From Opitutia bacterium (lineage in GTDB: Bacteria > Verrucomicrobiota > Verrucomicrobiia > Opitutales > Seribacteraceae): DNA of 39,709 nucleotides. The notes beneath the pieces were generated by a model. That model was not told the DNA's origin, did no database searches, and worked only from the letters and a program-made list of their open reading frames with translations. The DNA is taken from assembly GCA_002721705.1 (NCBI GenBank), contig PBLJ01000053.1, positions 1 through 39,709 of the forward strand, in the 5' to 3' direction. A program made the translations under genes and the position numbers. Shown here in pieces: positions 1 to 9,158 of the stretch. How positions within the stretch are numbered: position 1 is the first letter of the stretch; the number at the start of each line of letters is the position of its first letter.

Positions 1-1294
1 CTGGATTTCGCTGCTCGATCCCAAGGCCCCAATTCAAACCCCGAATCTTCAGCGTTTGGCGCGCCGTGGCATGCTCTTCAAGCGAGCTTACTGCGTCTCG
101 GCCGCATGCAACCCATCGCGAGTGGCGACCTTGACCGGCTTGCGACCCTCGACCTCCGGAGCGTATGGGAATAAAAGCGACTGGCGAAAAGCCGTCGGCA
201 AGCGCAAGACCATCATGCAACGTTTCATGGACGCTGGATACGACGTGAGAGGAGCGGGAAAGATCTTTCACCACCACCTCAATGGAGCCTTTCACGACGA
301 TGAGTCGTTTCATGACTTTCAGCACATGCGACCCCAATTGTATCCTCCTCAAAAACTGAACAAGGCACCGCGGTACGGATCGCGCAACACGGACTGGGGC
401 GCATGGCCGAAACGAGAAGAGGACTCGATCGACCATCGAACCGCCAGTTATTGCGTCCAAGCCTTACGGGGAAGAAAGGATGACCAACCACAATTCCTTG
501 CCTGTGGAATCTTCAAGCCGCACTCCCCGTTTTTCGCCCCCGCCGCCTATCATGAACCATACTGGGAAATCCCTCTTCCAGGACGCAAGGAAGACGACTG
601 GGACGACTTGCCCAAAGGAGCCGCTCGACTGATGCAAAGCAAGAAATGGTTCTGGAAAGGCATGAAGCAGGTAGAAAGCAAGGAGGCGGGTTCCTATCAA
701 CGCTTCGTGCGCTCCTATGCGGCCTGCGCGTCATTCGCCGATGCCCAGATTGGACGTATTCTCGATGCCCTCGAAAAAAGTCCCCGTGGAAAGGACACCA
801 TCGTGATCCTTTGGTCCGACCATGGCTTTCATCTGGGCGAAAAGGATCACATCGAAAAATTCGCCCTGTGGGAAAAAAGCAACCACGTGCCATTCATCGT
901 GGTGGCACCGGGAACAACGCAACCCAAGACATTCTGCGATCATCCGGTCGACTTGACCGTTATCTACCCTACTCTACTGGAGTTGTGCGGTCTTCCGAAA
1001 GACGAGGAAGCGGACGGCTCGAGCATCGTCCCGTTGTTGCGAAACCCGAAAGCAAAGTGGGAGCGTCCCGCCTTGATGACCTATCAGCGAGGCAACCATG
1101 CGGTTCGCAGCACACGCTGGCGATACCTACGCTACGCCGATGGCAGCGAAGAATTGTACGACCACGAAGCGGATCCCAACGAATGGAAAAATTTGGCCAC
1201 CGATCCTCGTTACGAGGCAGTAATGGCAAAACATCGAAAGTGGATACCGAAGGAGGAAGCCAAACCAGTCGCCGACCTGAGGAAGCGCCCTTGA
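1..1294 (+). CDS. Sulfatase, iduronate-2-sulfatase-like (5' end outside window)
   Basis: This is a secreted-type sulfatase whose N-terminus lies beyond the left edge. The frame is open from base 2, upstream of the first possible internal start at 56. The active-site motif CNPSR has its cysteine codon at 107-109; this cysteine would be oxidised to formylglycine. The metal-site segment SDHGFHLGEK lies near 826-855. The C-terminal part has the usual late-sulfatase pattern RYLRYADGSEELYDHEADPNEW. It closely resembles the sulfatase at 2132-3547, so the two are paralogues. The family hydrolyses sulfate esters, often on polysaccharides; the true substrate cannot be read here. The stop codon directly abuts the stop of the convergent DUF1080 gene with no spacer. 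Confidence 0.93.
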   Translation, partial: WISLLDPKAPIQTPNLQRLARRGMLFKRAYCVSAACNPSRVATLTGLRPSTSGAYGNKSDWRKAVGKRKTIMQRFMDAGYDVRGAGKIFHHHLNGAFHDDESFHDFQHMRPQLYPPQKLNKAPRYGSRNTDWGAWPKREEDSIDHRTASYCVQALRGRKDDQPQFLACGIFKPHSPFFAPAAYHEPYWEIPLPGRKEDDWDDLPKGAARLMQSKKWFWKGMKQVESKEAGSYQRFVRSYAACASFADAQIGRILDALEKSPRGKDTIVILWSDHGFHLGEKDHIEKFALWEKSNHVPFIVVAPGTTQPKTFCDHPVDLTVIYPTLLELCGLPKDEEADGSSIVPLLRNPKAKWERPALMTYQRGNHAVRSTRWRYLRYADGSEELYDHEADPNEWKNLATDPRYEAVMAKHRKWIPKEEAKPVADLRKRP

Positions 1295-2008
1295 TCAGGG
1301 CAACTCGCGAATCCGCAGGCCCTTGAACTCGATCGGGGCGCCCTCGGATTCGAGGCAAAGGTAACCGGTGGCCGGCTTGCAATTGGTTCCACCGGAAACT
1401 TCCTCGCCATTGACCCACAAGCGAACCTCGCCGTTGATGGCCCGGACGTAGTAGTGGTTCCATTGGCCAACGCCCTTGGTCAGGTTCTTAGTCGGAAAAC
1501 TGCGGCGACCTTTCGGGCCAACGGGAGGAAAAGGATCGATCCTGGCTCCGCCCGTGCTGAAAACGTCGCCATGAGAGGTGAACCAGTCCGGTGGCTTGTT
1601 GTATCGCTTCTTGTAATACTCCGCATAACCAAGATCCAGCACCTGCACCTCGATGCCCCCCGGCAAACGGCCCTGGCCGGCCTCCAATTTTTTGATACTC
1701 GCAGGCATCGCCCAGAGAAACACGCCCGAGTTGCCGGCATCCTTCAAATGGCGCCATTGCACGACGAGTTCCAAGTTGGTGAGCATCTTCTTGGTTCGGA
1801 TAACGCCTTTGGGCTTTCCCGTGCACTTGATGAGCCCATCCTTTTCGAAAGACCAGGTGTCCTCGGCGCAATTGACGTTGACGAAATCCTCCTCGGTCAA
1901 TGCCCGCCAACCTTTGGCATGGCCATCAATGAATGCCTTGGGCGCAGGATCAGCAGCGGCAAGGAATCCGACAAACAGAAGGGCGACGGGGAAAAGAATC
2001 CATTTCAT
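1295..2008 (-). CDS. Secreted DUF1080 (3-keto-disaccharide hydrolase-like) protein
   Basis: This 237-residue protein starts with a signal peptide (MKWILFPVALLFVGFLAAADP). A single concanavalin-like DUF1080 domain follows. Typical family features are GVIRTKKMLTNLELVVQWRH, then NSGVFLWAMP, then GGIEVQVLDLGY, and a closing GYLCLESEGAPIEFKGLRIREL strand. Members of this domain family are now often annotated as 3-keto-disaccharide hydrolases, but many are untested. It lies on the opposite strand between two paralogous sulfatases, so it is not co-transcribed with them. Its own promoter region would be in 2009-2131, shared divergently with the next sulfatase. A role in processing sugars released near the sulfatases is inference. 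Confidence 0.88.
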   Translation of the reverse strand: MKWILFPVALLFVGFLAAADPAPKAFIDGHAKGWRALTEEDFVNVNCAEDTWSFEKDGLIKCTGKPKGVIRTKKMLTNLELVVQWRHLKDAGNSGVFLWAMPASIKKLEAGQGRLPGGIEVQVLDLGYAEYYKKRYNKPPDWFTSHGDVFSTGGARIDPFPPVGPKGRRSFPTKNLTKGVGQWNHYYVRAINGEVRLWVNGEEVSGGTNCKPATGYLCLESEGAPIEFKGLRIRELP

Positions 2009-2131
2009 GTCAGCAACCTATGTCGCAGACTCCCCGTTGACTAGCCAAAACAAAAGACCTGACGAGAAAGTAGCTCGACTTCGATGCCATCTGCATGATT
2101 GGTGTAGGAAACTGCAACCCCAAGGAACCTG

Positions 2132-3547
2132 ATGAAACAACTTCTGTTAGCCTGCGTGATTCTTTTGGCTGCTCCCACCCTTTCGGCCAAGCCCAACGTA
2201 TTATTCATCGCCATTGACGACCTGAACGACTGGATTGGCGCTCTGGGTGGCCATCCACAAGCGAAAACACCCAACCTGGACCGTTTGGCCGCAGAGGCCA
2301 CGCTCTTCACCCGGGCCTATTGCGCGGCTCCTGCATGCAATCCGTCGCGGGCCGCCTTGATGACAGGCATTTTGCCTTCCACCAGCGGCGTGTACCACAA
2401 CCCGCAACCTTGGCGCAAAGCCATGCCCGATGCCGTCACCCTGCCCCAACATTTCACCAAGCACGGATACTGGTCCGCAGGCGCTGGCAAGATCTACCAT
2501 GGAAGGTATCCGGACGCCGCTTCATGGGAAACCTATTTTCCCGACCAAAAGAATAACAAGCCCGCTGACCCGAACCCTCGCAACCGCCCCGCCAACGGCA
2601 TACCTAATACGGCTCACTTCGACTGGGGTCCGGTCAACAAGCCTCCCAGTGATATGGGTGACTACAAAGTGGCCGACTGGGTCATCGGTCAACTCGAGAA
2701 GAAACACAAGAAACCCTTCTTCCTTGCTTGCGGAATCTATCGACCTCACTTGCCATGGTACGCACCGCAAAAGTATTTCGACCTCTTCGACGAGGACGAC
2801 ATTGTCTTGCCCAAGGTTCCGGACGACGACCTCGAAGACCTTCCGTCCGCAGGTGTCAGAATCGCAAAACCGGAAGGCGACCACGCAAAAGTGACCAAGC
2901 ACGATCAATGGAAAAAAGCGGTCCATGGCTACTTGGCTTCCGTGGCATTCGCCGACGAACAAGTGGGCCGCGTGCTCGATGCGCTCAGAAAAAGTCCCCG
3001 AGCCGATGATACCATCGTGGTGCTATGGACCGATCACGGTTGGCACCTCGGCGAAAAGCAACACTGGCGGAAGTTTACCTTGTGGGAAGAGGCGGCGCGA
3101 ACACCTCTCATGATTCAGGTGCCTGAAAAGTTGTCCAAGAGTTTTCCAAAAGGAACCAAGCCCGGCACACGCATAGAGGTACCCGTCGGACTCATCGACC
3201 TTTACCCCACCTTGATCGACCTCTGTGGCTTGGGTGAAAACAAGGCGCTCGAAGGGCAAAGCCTCGTTCCATTACTGAAGAACCCGAAAGTGAAATGGGA
3301 ACGTCCAGCCCTCACCACACATGGACGCAACAACCACGCCCTGCGCACCCCGCGCTGGCGCTACATACGCTATGGGAATGGAGGCGAGGAGCTTTATGAC
3401 CATGACGCAGATCCCAATGAGTGGACGAACTTGGCCGGCAAATCCGAACACACAGACCTCAAAAAGGAACTGGCTAAATGGTTTCCCAAGAATAACGCCG
3501 AATCCGCAGCTTACGACAAAGGGAAAAAAGCTCCGAAAAAGAAATAG
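2132..3547 (+). CDS. Secreted sulfatase, iduronate-2-sulfatase-like
   Basis: This 471-residue sulfatase has a clear signal peptide (MKQLLLACVILLAAPTLSA). Metal-binding aspartates follow in FIAIDD (29-30). The active-site motif CNPSR begins at Cys69, the residue converted to formylglycine. TDHGWHLGEK carries further metal and active-site residues. The C-terminus has the ELYDHDADPNEW sub-domain and a lysine-rich tail. It is a close paralogue of the truncated sulfatase at the left edge: the WERPAL, RTPRWRYIRYG and DPNEW segments match. It is followed after 15 bp by the PVC-type cytochrome gene, probably in the same operon. Sulfate-ester hydrolysis in the periplasm or outside the cell is well supported; the sugar substrate is not. 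Confidence 0.94.
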   Translation: MKQLLLACVILLAAPTLSAKPNVLFIAIDDLNDWIGALGGHPQAKTPNLDRLAAEATLFTRAYCAAPACNPSRAALMTGILPSTSGVYHNPQPWRKAMPDAVTLPQHFTKHGYWSAGAGKIYHGRYPDAASWETYFPDQKNNKPADPNPRNRPANGIPNTAHFDWGPVNKPPSDMGDYKVADWVIGQLEKKHKKPFFLACGIYRPHLPWYAPQKYFDLFDEDDIVLPKVPDDDLEDLPSAGVRIAKPEGDHAKVTKHDQWKKAVHGYLASVAFADEQVGRVLDALRKSPRADDTIVVLWTDHGWHLGEKQHWRKFTLWEEAARTPLMIQVPEKLSKSFPKGTKPGTRIEVPVGLIDLYPTLIDLCGLGENKALEGQSLVPLLKNPKVKWERPALTTHGRNNHALRTPRWRYIRYGNGGEELYDHDADPNEWTNLAGKSEHTDLKKELAKWFPKNNAESAAYDKGKKAPKKK

Positions 3548-3562
3548 CTGCAGGGCGCGGAA

Positions 3563-6052
3563 ATGAGAACTCATTCCCAACGACTTTGTCTTCAGCCCAT
3601 TTCTTCGGTAAAGAAACTTACATGCTTTTCCATGTTGGCCTGGGGAATGGCGCTTGGGTTGCCCCTTTTCGCGGAAGGAGCTATCACCAAACCGGCGGAT
3701 GCCCCTAAACCTTATTCACCCGAAGAAAGCGCAAAGCTTGTCGAGTTACCCGCTGGCTTCAAGCTGGAGCTGATTGCAGCCGAACCACTGGTCCGCCAAC
3801 CTTCCGGTGTTTGCTGGGACACCCAAGGGCGCTTGTTCGTCTGCGAATTGCACGGCTACAACCTGGAAGGGCAATACGACGTGGAAGCACTCAATAAAAC
3901 GGGGAAACTGGACCGGGTCGTGCGACGTCTCTCAGCTCCCCCCGAAGCCATGCGAAAAGCGGAAGAAAAGCAGCATGGGGTGGTCAAGTTGTTGCAAGAT
4001 CTCGATGGGGACGGGTGCATGGACAAGGCAATTGTCTGGGCCGACGACCTGCCGCCGTGCTTGGGCATCGTACCCGCCCGGGATGGTGTCATAGTGACCG
4101 CCGAGCCTGACGTCATCTTCTTGGCCGATCGGGACGGAGATGGGAAAGCGGAGATTCGCGAGACCTTGTTTACCGGCTTCAAGGTGAGCGTGCTCGAACG
4201 CAGAATCAACCAGCCCCGCTGGGGACCGGACGACTGGATTTACGCGGGCAGAGGGCGAGGCGGTCGCATCACGGGTCTTCGATTGCCCGCGCCGGTGGAT
4301 TTGCCTGGCACGGATTTCCGCTTCAAGCCGGATGGTTCCGCCATCGAACCAGTGACCGGAGGAACAAGCACCATAGGCTGGGCCTTCACCGGCACGGGAC
4401 AACGGTTCGTGGCCACCACGGGAAACCCGGGCATTTACGTGGCTCCCATACCCTGGCGGTATCTTGCTCGAAACCCGAAAGCGTCCCTGCGGGGCGGGTT
4501 AAGCCGAGCCGGGGATTACCAAAACGTTCACCAAATCAGCAAACCGCATCCTTGGCGTTTCAAACGGGAAAAGGACCCCGGTTTCTTCAACTACTACAAA
4601 AGTCGGTACGGCAAAGCCGAATCCATCGCCTCGGGATACTTCACCTCCGCCTGTTCACCCTTGGTTTATAGAGACCATGCCTTGCCCGGACTACACGGTT
4701 CTTACTTTGTTTGCGAACCTTCCACCAACGTGGTCCACAGAGCCGTAATAAAGAAAGACGGCACCTCCCTCAAGCTGGAGCGTGCGGCTACGGAATCCGA
4801 CCGGGAATTTCTCGCCTCGAGCGACGTTTGGTTCCATCCAATCTCATTGGCTCATGACCCGAACGGAGCCATCGTCATCGTGGATTTCTACCGCGAAATC
4901 ATCGAGGATTACTCGGCCATTCCACGGTACCTGCAACAGCAATACCAACTGGAAACGGGCAAGGACCACGGACGCATCTGGCGGCTCACGCACGAAAACA
5001 TACCCCAAGCTCCCCAGCCCGATATGAGCAAACTAAGCGTGTCTGCCTTGGCCAAGGAAGCCGGAAGCCCATACCATTGGCGAAGAACAACCGCCAAAAG
5101 ACTCCTGACCGAAAAAGCCACCCTCGCTCCGGAAGCCATAAGCTCACTCGAGACAATCGTCACGCATGCAGCAGGAAAAAGAGGGCCGGCAGTGAATGCG
5201 CTTCATACCTTGGAATCCTTGGGGAAGCTCTCTCCCAACAGCCTAATGGCCGGATTGGACCATGCCGATTTCGGTGTTCGTGTCCACGCCCTGCGCCTCA
5301 GTGAAGGATGGCTCGATCGCTCAGTCCAAGTACTCGAAAAAGTAGTTTCAATGACGAAGGAAGACGAGCCTTTGATTCTTATCCAACTAGCCCTCAGCTT
5401 GGGGGAAAGCCGCTCCAAGAAAGCAACCCAAGCCTTGGGGGTCTTGGCCAAACAGCATGGCGGTATGCGTTGGATGAAAACGGCGATCCTGAGTTCACAA
5501 GGGGAGCGAGAGGGTAATTCCGCCGAAAACATTGCTCAGGACTTGGGCAGCCTGAAGGAAGCGGCCGATAAATTAGGTGACGCAAAACCGAAGTTGAGCG
5601 ACAAACAGTTCGCCCAAACCTACGAGCGCTACGTCAAAGCGCTAAAAGGCAAACGCGACGCAAAACGAGGAAAGGAATTGTTCCAGACCGCATGCGCCGC
5701 CTGTCACCAAGTCCGCGGCATAGGCAAAGCGATCGGACCCGACCTGACGGGTGAGCGAAACCGAGCCGAGGAAACCATGGTATTGGACGTCCTCGACCCG
5801 AACCGCGAGGTCACCGCGGGGTATGGCACCTACCTCTTGAAGACCAAGCAAGGCGACTCCCTGGCCGGCCTGTTGGTGGCGGAAGCGCCGGGCAACCTCA
5901 CCTTGCGAGACCTGACCGGGAAGGAACAAGTGATTCTTCGCGAAAACCTAACCACGATGGAAGCCCTCAAGGTATCCCTCATGCCACCGGGCCTCGATCA
6001 GGTACTTAGCCCAAAGGATCTGGCAGATCTCATCGCCTGGTTAAGGCAATAG
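3563..6052 (+). CDS. PVC-type membrane-bound dehydrogenase / HEAT / cytochrome c protein
   Basis: This 829-residue exported protein shows the three-part layout typical of PVC bacteria. After a hydrophobic N-terminal segment (about 22-38) comes the 'PVC-type dehydrogenase' propeller, starting near LPAGFKLELIAAEPLVRQPSGVCWD. It carries DGDGCMDKA and DGDGKAE calcium-type loops. A helical, HEAT-like middle follows (about 490-690). The C-terminal Pirellula/Verrucomicrobium-type haem domain has CAACH with Cys711, Cys714 and His715 as the covalent haem c site, plus IGPDLTG. It probably oxidises a sugar or related compound and passes electrons through the haem; substrate unknown. It lies 15 bp downstream of a sulfatase and converges on the RND gene 10 bp away. 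The start could be the internal ATG near 3632 instead. Confidence 0.88.
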   Translation: MRTHSQRLCLQPISSVKKLTCFSMLAWGMALGLPLFAEGAITKPADAPKPYSPEESAKLVELPAGFKLELIAAEPLVRQPSGVCWDTQGRLFVCELHGYNLEGQYDVEALNKTGKLDRVVRRLSAPPEAMRKAEEKQHGVVKLLQDLDGDGCMDKAIVWADDLPPCLGIVPARDGVIVTAEPDVIFLADRDGDGKAEIRETLFTGFKVSVLERRINQPRWGPDDWIYAGRGRGGRITGLRLPAPVDLPGTDFRFKPDGSAIEPVTGGTSTIGWAFTGTGQRFVATTGNPGIYVAPIPWRYLARNPKASLRGGLSRAGDYQNVHQISKPHPWRFKREKDPGFFNYYKSRYGKAESIASGYFTSACSPLVYRDHALPGLHGSYFVCEPSTNVVHRAVIKKDGTSLKLERAATESDREFLASSDVWFHPISLAHDPNGAIVIVDFYREIIEDYSAIPRYLQQQYQLETGKDHGRIWRLTHENIPQAPQPDMSKLSVSALAKEAGSPYHWRRTTAKRLLTEKATLAPEAISSLETIVTHAAGKRGPAVNALHTLESLGKLSPNSLMAGLDHADFGVRVHALRLSEGWLDRSVQVLEKVVSMTKEDEPLILIQLALSLGESRSKKATQALGVLAKQHGGMRWMKTAILSSQGEREGNSAENIAQDLGSLKEAADKLGDAKPKLSDKQFAQTYERYVKALKGKRDAKRGKELFQTACAACHQVRGIGKAIGPDLTGERNRAEETMVLDVLDPNREVTAGYGTYLLKTKQGDSLAGLLVAEAPGNLTLRDLTGKEQVILRENLTTMEALKVSLMPPGLDQVLSPKDLADLIAWLRQ

Positions 6053-6062
6053 GATGCATGGA

Positions 6063-9000
6063 TTACGAGGATCTGGATCCTTGGCCTTCATGCCCGAGCA
6101 ACCAGTAAGCGGCAGGGGTGAGAACGAGTGAAAGCAAAGTGGAACTGACGAGCCCGCCGATTATGACGATGGCCATGGGTTGCAAAATCTCCTTCCCTGG
6201 AGCGCCTCCCGCCAAGGCCAAGGGAACGAGGGCAAAGGCTGCGGTGAGGGCCGTCATGAGGATCGGAGACACCCGTTCGGTGGTTCCACGTAAAATCAGT
6301 TCGCGCCCAAAAGGCATGCCTTCGTCGCGAGCGAGGCTTTGGTAGCGCGTAAGCAGCATGATGACGTTGCGAGCCGAGATACCAGCCACCGCGACAAGTC
6401 CCACCAAAGTGGCGATGGATACGTCCTGCCCGGACCACCAAGCCGCCACAATGCCACCCGACAAGGCAGCGGGCACGCTGAGAAGGGCTTGGGCAACCAT
6501 GAGCCCATTGCGAAAATGCAGGCCCAAGGCGCCAACCACCACGAGAAACACCACACCGGCCATGAGCAACATGTCGCGAGTAGCCTTTTGGCGACTCTCG
6601 TATTGTCCCTCGAAGTGAACGGAGTAACCTTCGGGGAGGTCGAGCTCGCGGTTAAGCAGGCTTTCGGCTTCTTCCGTGGCCGATGATACGTCCCGTCCCG
6701 CCACGTTGGCGGAAACGATGACGCGGCGTCGACCATTCTCACGCGAGACAGAACCGGGGCCCAAGGTTTCACGTACGGTGGCAATGGAAGCAAGAGGCAC
6801 GGGTGGCGAGTCCTTCGTTCTGACCAAAGCATGACCGAGGGAAGTAAGATCATCGCGAGCCTCGGGATGAAAACGAACAATCACGTCTCGAGAAATCAGG
6901 TTGTCCATTACCTCACCCGCCTTGACGCCTGCGAACCCTACCCGGGCCACCCGGTTAAGGTCCGCCACCTGCAAACCATGGGCCCGCAAGCGAGCGGGGT
7001 GTGGAAGGATTTGAACCTGTGGCACGAGGGATTGGCTTGCGACCCTCACGTCGGTGAGGCCGGGTGTTTGCTTGAGCAATGCCGCCGCTTCCGCGGCTAG
7101 GCGTTGCAGTTCGGCAAGATCCTCACCGAAGATCTTGACCGCAATCGGAGCCTCCACGCCGGAAAGCATATGGTCAATACGGTGACCAATGGGACGCCCG
7201 ACGTCCACCGCAACACCGGGTAGCTCACCTACCCGTTCGCGAATTTCCGCAAAGACCTCTGACTGAGATCTTCCCTCTTCGTGAAACTCGACTTCCAATT
7301 CATTCACGCTGACAGGCATGACGTGCTCGTCATCCTCCGCCCGCCCCGTGCGAACTCCAACGGATTTCACCTCGGGGGTCTTGCGTATCAGGGCCTCGGC
7401 CACACGACCAATTTCCCGGGAAGCCTCCAGTGAGGTGCCTGGTGGAGCAGTCACCGAAACAATGGCGCTTCCTTCGTTGAAAGCGGGTAAAAAGGAACGT
7501 CCCATGGAGGGAAAGAGGCTGAAGGCCGACAAGACGAGAAAGGCCGCGACGAGACAGGTAGAGATGGGCCAGCGCAAGGCGGGACCGAAAAGAAACTTCC
7601 TTGCCAAGAAAGAGGTTTTCGCTGCGGTCCACGGCTCGGTTCCCATGGCTTTGCCTGCCCGACCGAGCAGCAAACGGCAAAGGGCGGGACCAAGGGTGAT
7701 CGCGACGAGGAATGAAGCCAACATGGAAACAATGGTAGCCTCCGCCAAGGGACGAAACAATTGGCCCTCCATTCCACCAAGCCCAAAGAGAGGGGCGAAG
7801 GTAGCGACGATGATAATGGTAGCTTGGACAATGGCTCCCCTCACCTCGCTCGTTGCCTTGACGATGACGTCGGTGGAGGGAGCGGGACGGGGCAGGAGAG
7901 CGTTTTCACGAAGTCGCCGGTAGACGTTTTCAACCAAGACGATGGCATCGTCGACCACCATGCCTGCCGCCACCGCAAGCCCTCCCAACGTCATGACGTT
8001 GATGCTCCCTCCAGTAAAACGGAGGTAAAGGAAAGTGAGGACAAAGGAAAGAGGTATGGCCACCAAGGCGATGAGCGTCGTGCCAACGCGAAGGAGAAAC
8101 GCAAAGAGCACGATGGCCACCATGACGGAACCGTCACGCAAAGCCACCGTGACGTTGGAAACGGCATGGTCCACGAAATCGGCTTGCCGAAAAAGGATTT
8201 GAGTCGAGACGTCGGAAGGCAAGGACAACGACTGCAAGCTCTCCTCCACCTGACGGGTGACTGCGCGAACGTCGGCGTCAGGTTGCTTCTGCACTCCTAG
8301 GATGACAGCGGGACGGCCTTCGATTTGGGCGTCCCCGCGCATCGACCTGGCAGTCATTACCACCTCCGCCACCTCGCAAATGAGTACAGGACGATCCCCC
8401 ACCTTCTTGACGACGGTGTTCTCGAAGTCACGCAAAGCCGAACTCCTGCCAATCGCCCGTAGCATACTTTCGGATGAATCGTTCTCGAGAAAGCCACCGA
8501 CGTCATTGCCCTGAGCCTTGCCCGCAGCCTCGATCAATTCCTCGAGAGTCACTCCATAGGCGAGCATCTTGTCGGGCAAGGCATGGATGCGATATTCGGC
8601 CAACCCACCGCCCAAGGCGAGCACTTGGGCGACACCCGGCAAAGCTTGCAAGGGGCGAACAAGGTCGCTTTCAGCCAAGGTCCGCAATTCCATGGGAGAA
8701 CGCTCCGGATCGCTCGAAGTAAGCCCCACCAGCATAATTTCTCCCAGCAAGGACGTGATTGGACCCATCCGAGCGGATATCCCCTCGGGCATATCTTCCT
8801 CAACCGAGCGCAAACGTTCCTGGACAAGTTGGCGCGCTCGATACGGGTCTTCTCTCCAACCGAACTCGACGTAGATCAAGCCAAGTCCGGCAATCGACTC
8901 GGTCCGGACTCGTTGAGTGCCCGAGGTTCCGCGCACTGCGTTCTCGATGGGCAGAACGACGAATTTCTCAACCTCTTCCGGAGCCATGCCCGGCGCTTCG

Positions 9001-9158
9001 GCCATGATGGTAACGGTGGTACGAGTCAACTCAGGCAACACTTGGGCAGGCATTCGAGAAGCCTCGAACAGTCCCCATGCCCCTAGAGCAAGCGTTCCCG
9101 CCAGCACCGCCAGCGGGTTGCGAACGCAATAGCCAACCAATCGCCCAATAAAACTCAT
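6063..9158 (-). CDS. RND heavy-metal-efflux-type permease (CusA/CzcA family)
   Basis: This 1031-residue protein has RND length and layout: TM1 near 16-32, a large periplasmic loop, a TM2-6 block from about 338, a second loop, and TM8-12 at the C-terminus. It pumps substrate from periplasm or membrane across the envelope using the proton gradient, together with the adaptor and outer-membrane channel encoded upstream in the same operon. The TM4 proton-relay segment reads VVDDAIVLVEN (401-411). Asp403 and Glu410 keep the spacing of the CusA Asp/Glu pair, and the double Asp resembles drug pumps. The TM10 region reads GISARNVIMLLTRY. This looks like the less-studied HME5-type subgroup rather than classical CusA or CzcA, so the metal cannot be assigned. 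Its ATG overlaps the stop of the adaptor gene in an ATGA, which suggests translational coupling. Confidence 0.92.
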   Translation of the reverse strand: MSFIGRLVGYCVRNPLAVLAGTLALGAWGLFEASRMPAQVLPELTRTTVTIMAEAPGMAPEEVEKFVVLPIENAVRGTSGTQRVRTESIAGLGLIYVEFGWREDPYRARQLVQERLRSVEEDMPEGISARMGPITSLLGEIMLVGLTSSDPERSPMELRTLAESDLVRPLQALPGVAQVLALGGGLAEYRIHALPDKMLAYGVTLEELIEAAGKAQGNDVGGFLENDSSESMLRAIGRSSALRDFENTVVKKVGDRPVLICEVAEVVMTARSMRGDAQIEGRPAVILGVQKQPDADVRAVTRQVEESLQSLSLPSDVSTQILFRQADFVDHAVSNVTVALRDGSVMVAIVLFAFLLRVGTTLIALVAIPLSFVLTFLYLRFTGGSINVMTLGGLAVAAGMVVDDAIVLVENVYRRLRENALLPRPAPSTDVIVKATSEVRGAIVQATIIIVATFAPLFGLGGMEGQLFRPLAEATIVSMLASFLVAITLGPALCRLLLGRAGKAMGTEPWTAAKTSFLARKFLFGPALRWPISTCLVAAFLVLSAFSLFPSMGRSFLPAFNEGSAIVSVTAPPGTSLEASREIGRVAEALIRKTPEVKSVGVRTGRAEDDEHVMPVSVNELEVEFHEEGRSQSEVFAEIRERVGELPGVAVDVGRPIGHRIDHMLSGVEAPIAVKIFGEDLAELQRLAAEAAALLKQTPGLTDVRVASQSLVPQVQILPHPARLRAHGLQVADLNRVARVGFAGVKAGEVMDNLISRDVIVRFHPEARDDLTSLGHALVRTKDSPPVPLASIATVRETLGPGSVSRENGRRRVIVSANVAGRDVSSATEEAESLLNRELDLPEGYSVHFEGQYESRQKATRDMLLMAGVVFLVVVGALGLHFRNGLMVAQALLSVPAALSGGIVAAWWSGQDVSIATLVGLVAVAGISARNVIMLLTRYQSLARDEGMPFGRELILRGTTERVSPILMTALTAAFALVPLALAGGAPGKEILQPMAIVIIGGLVSSTLLSLVLTPAAYWLLGHEGQGSRSS

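Noticed and set aside
646..1326. A 226-codon overlapping plus-strand frame in the first sulfatase
   Set aside because: It is very rich in Arg and Gly, as expected from an out-of-frame reading, and overlaps a convincing sulfatase.
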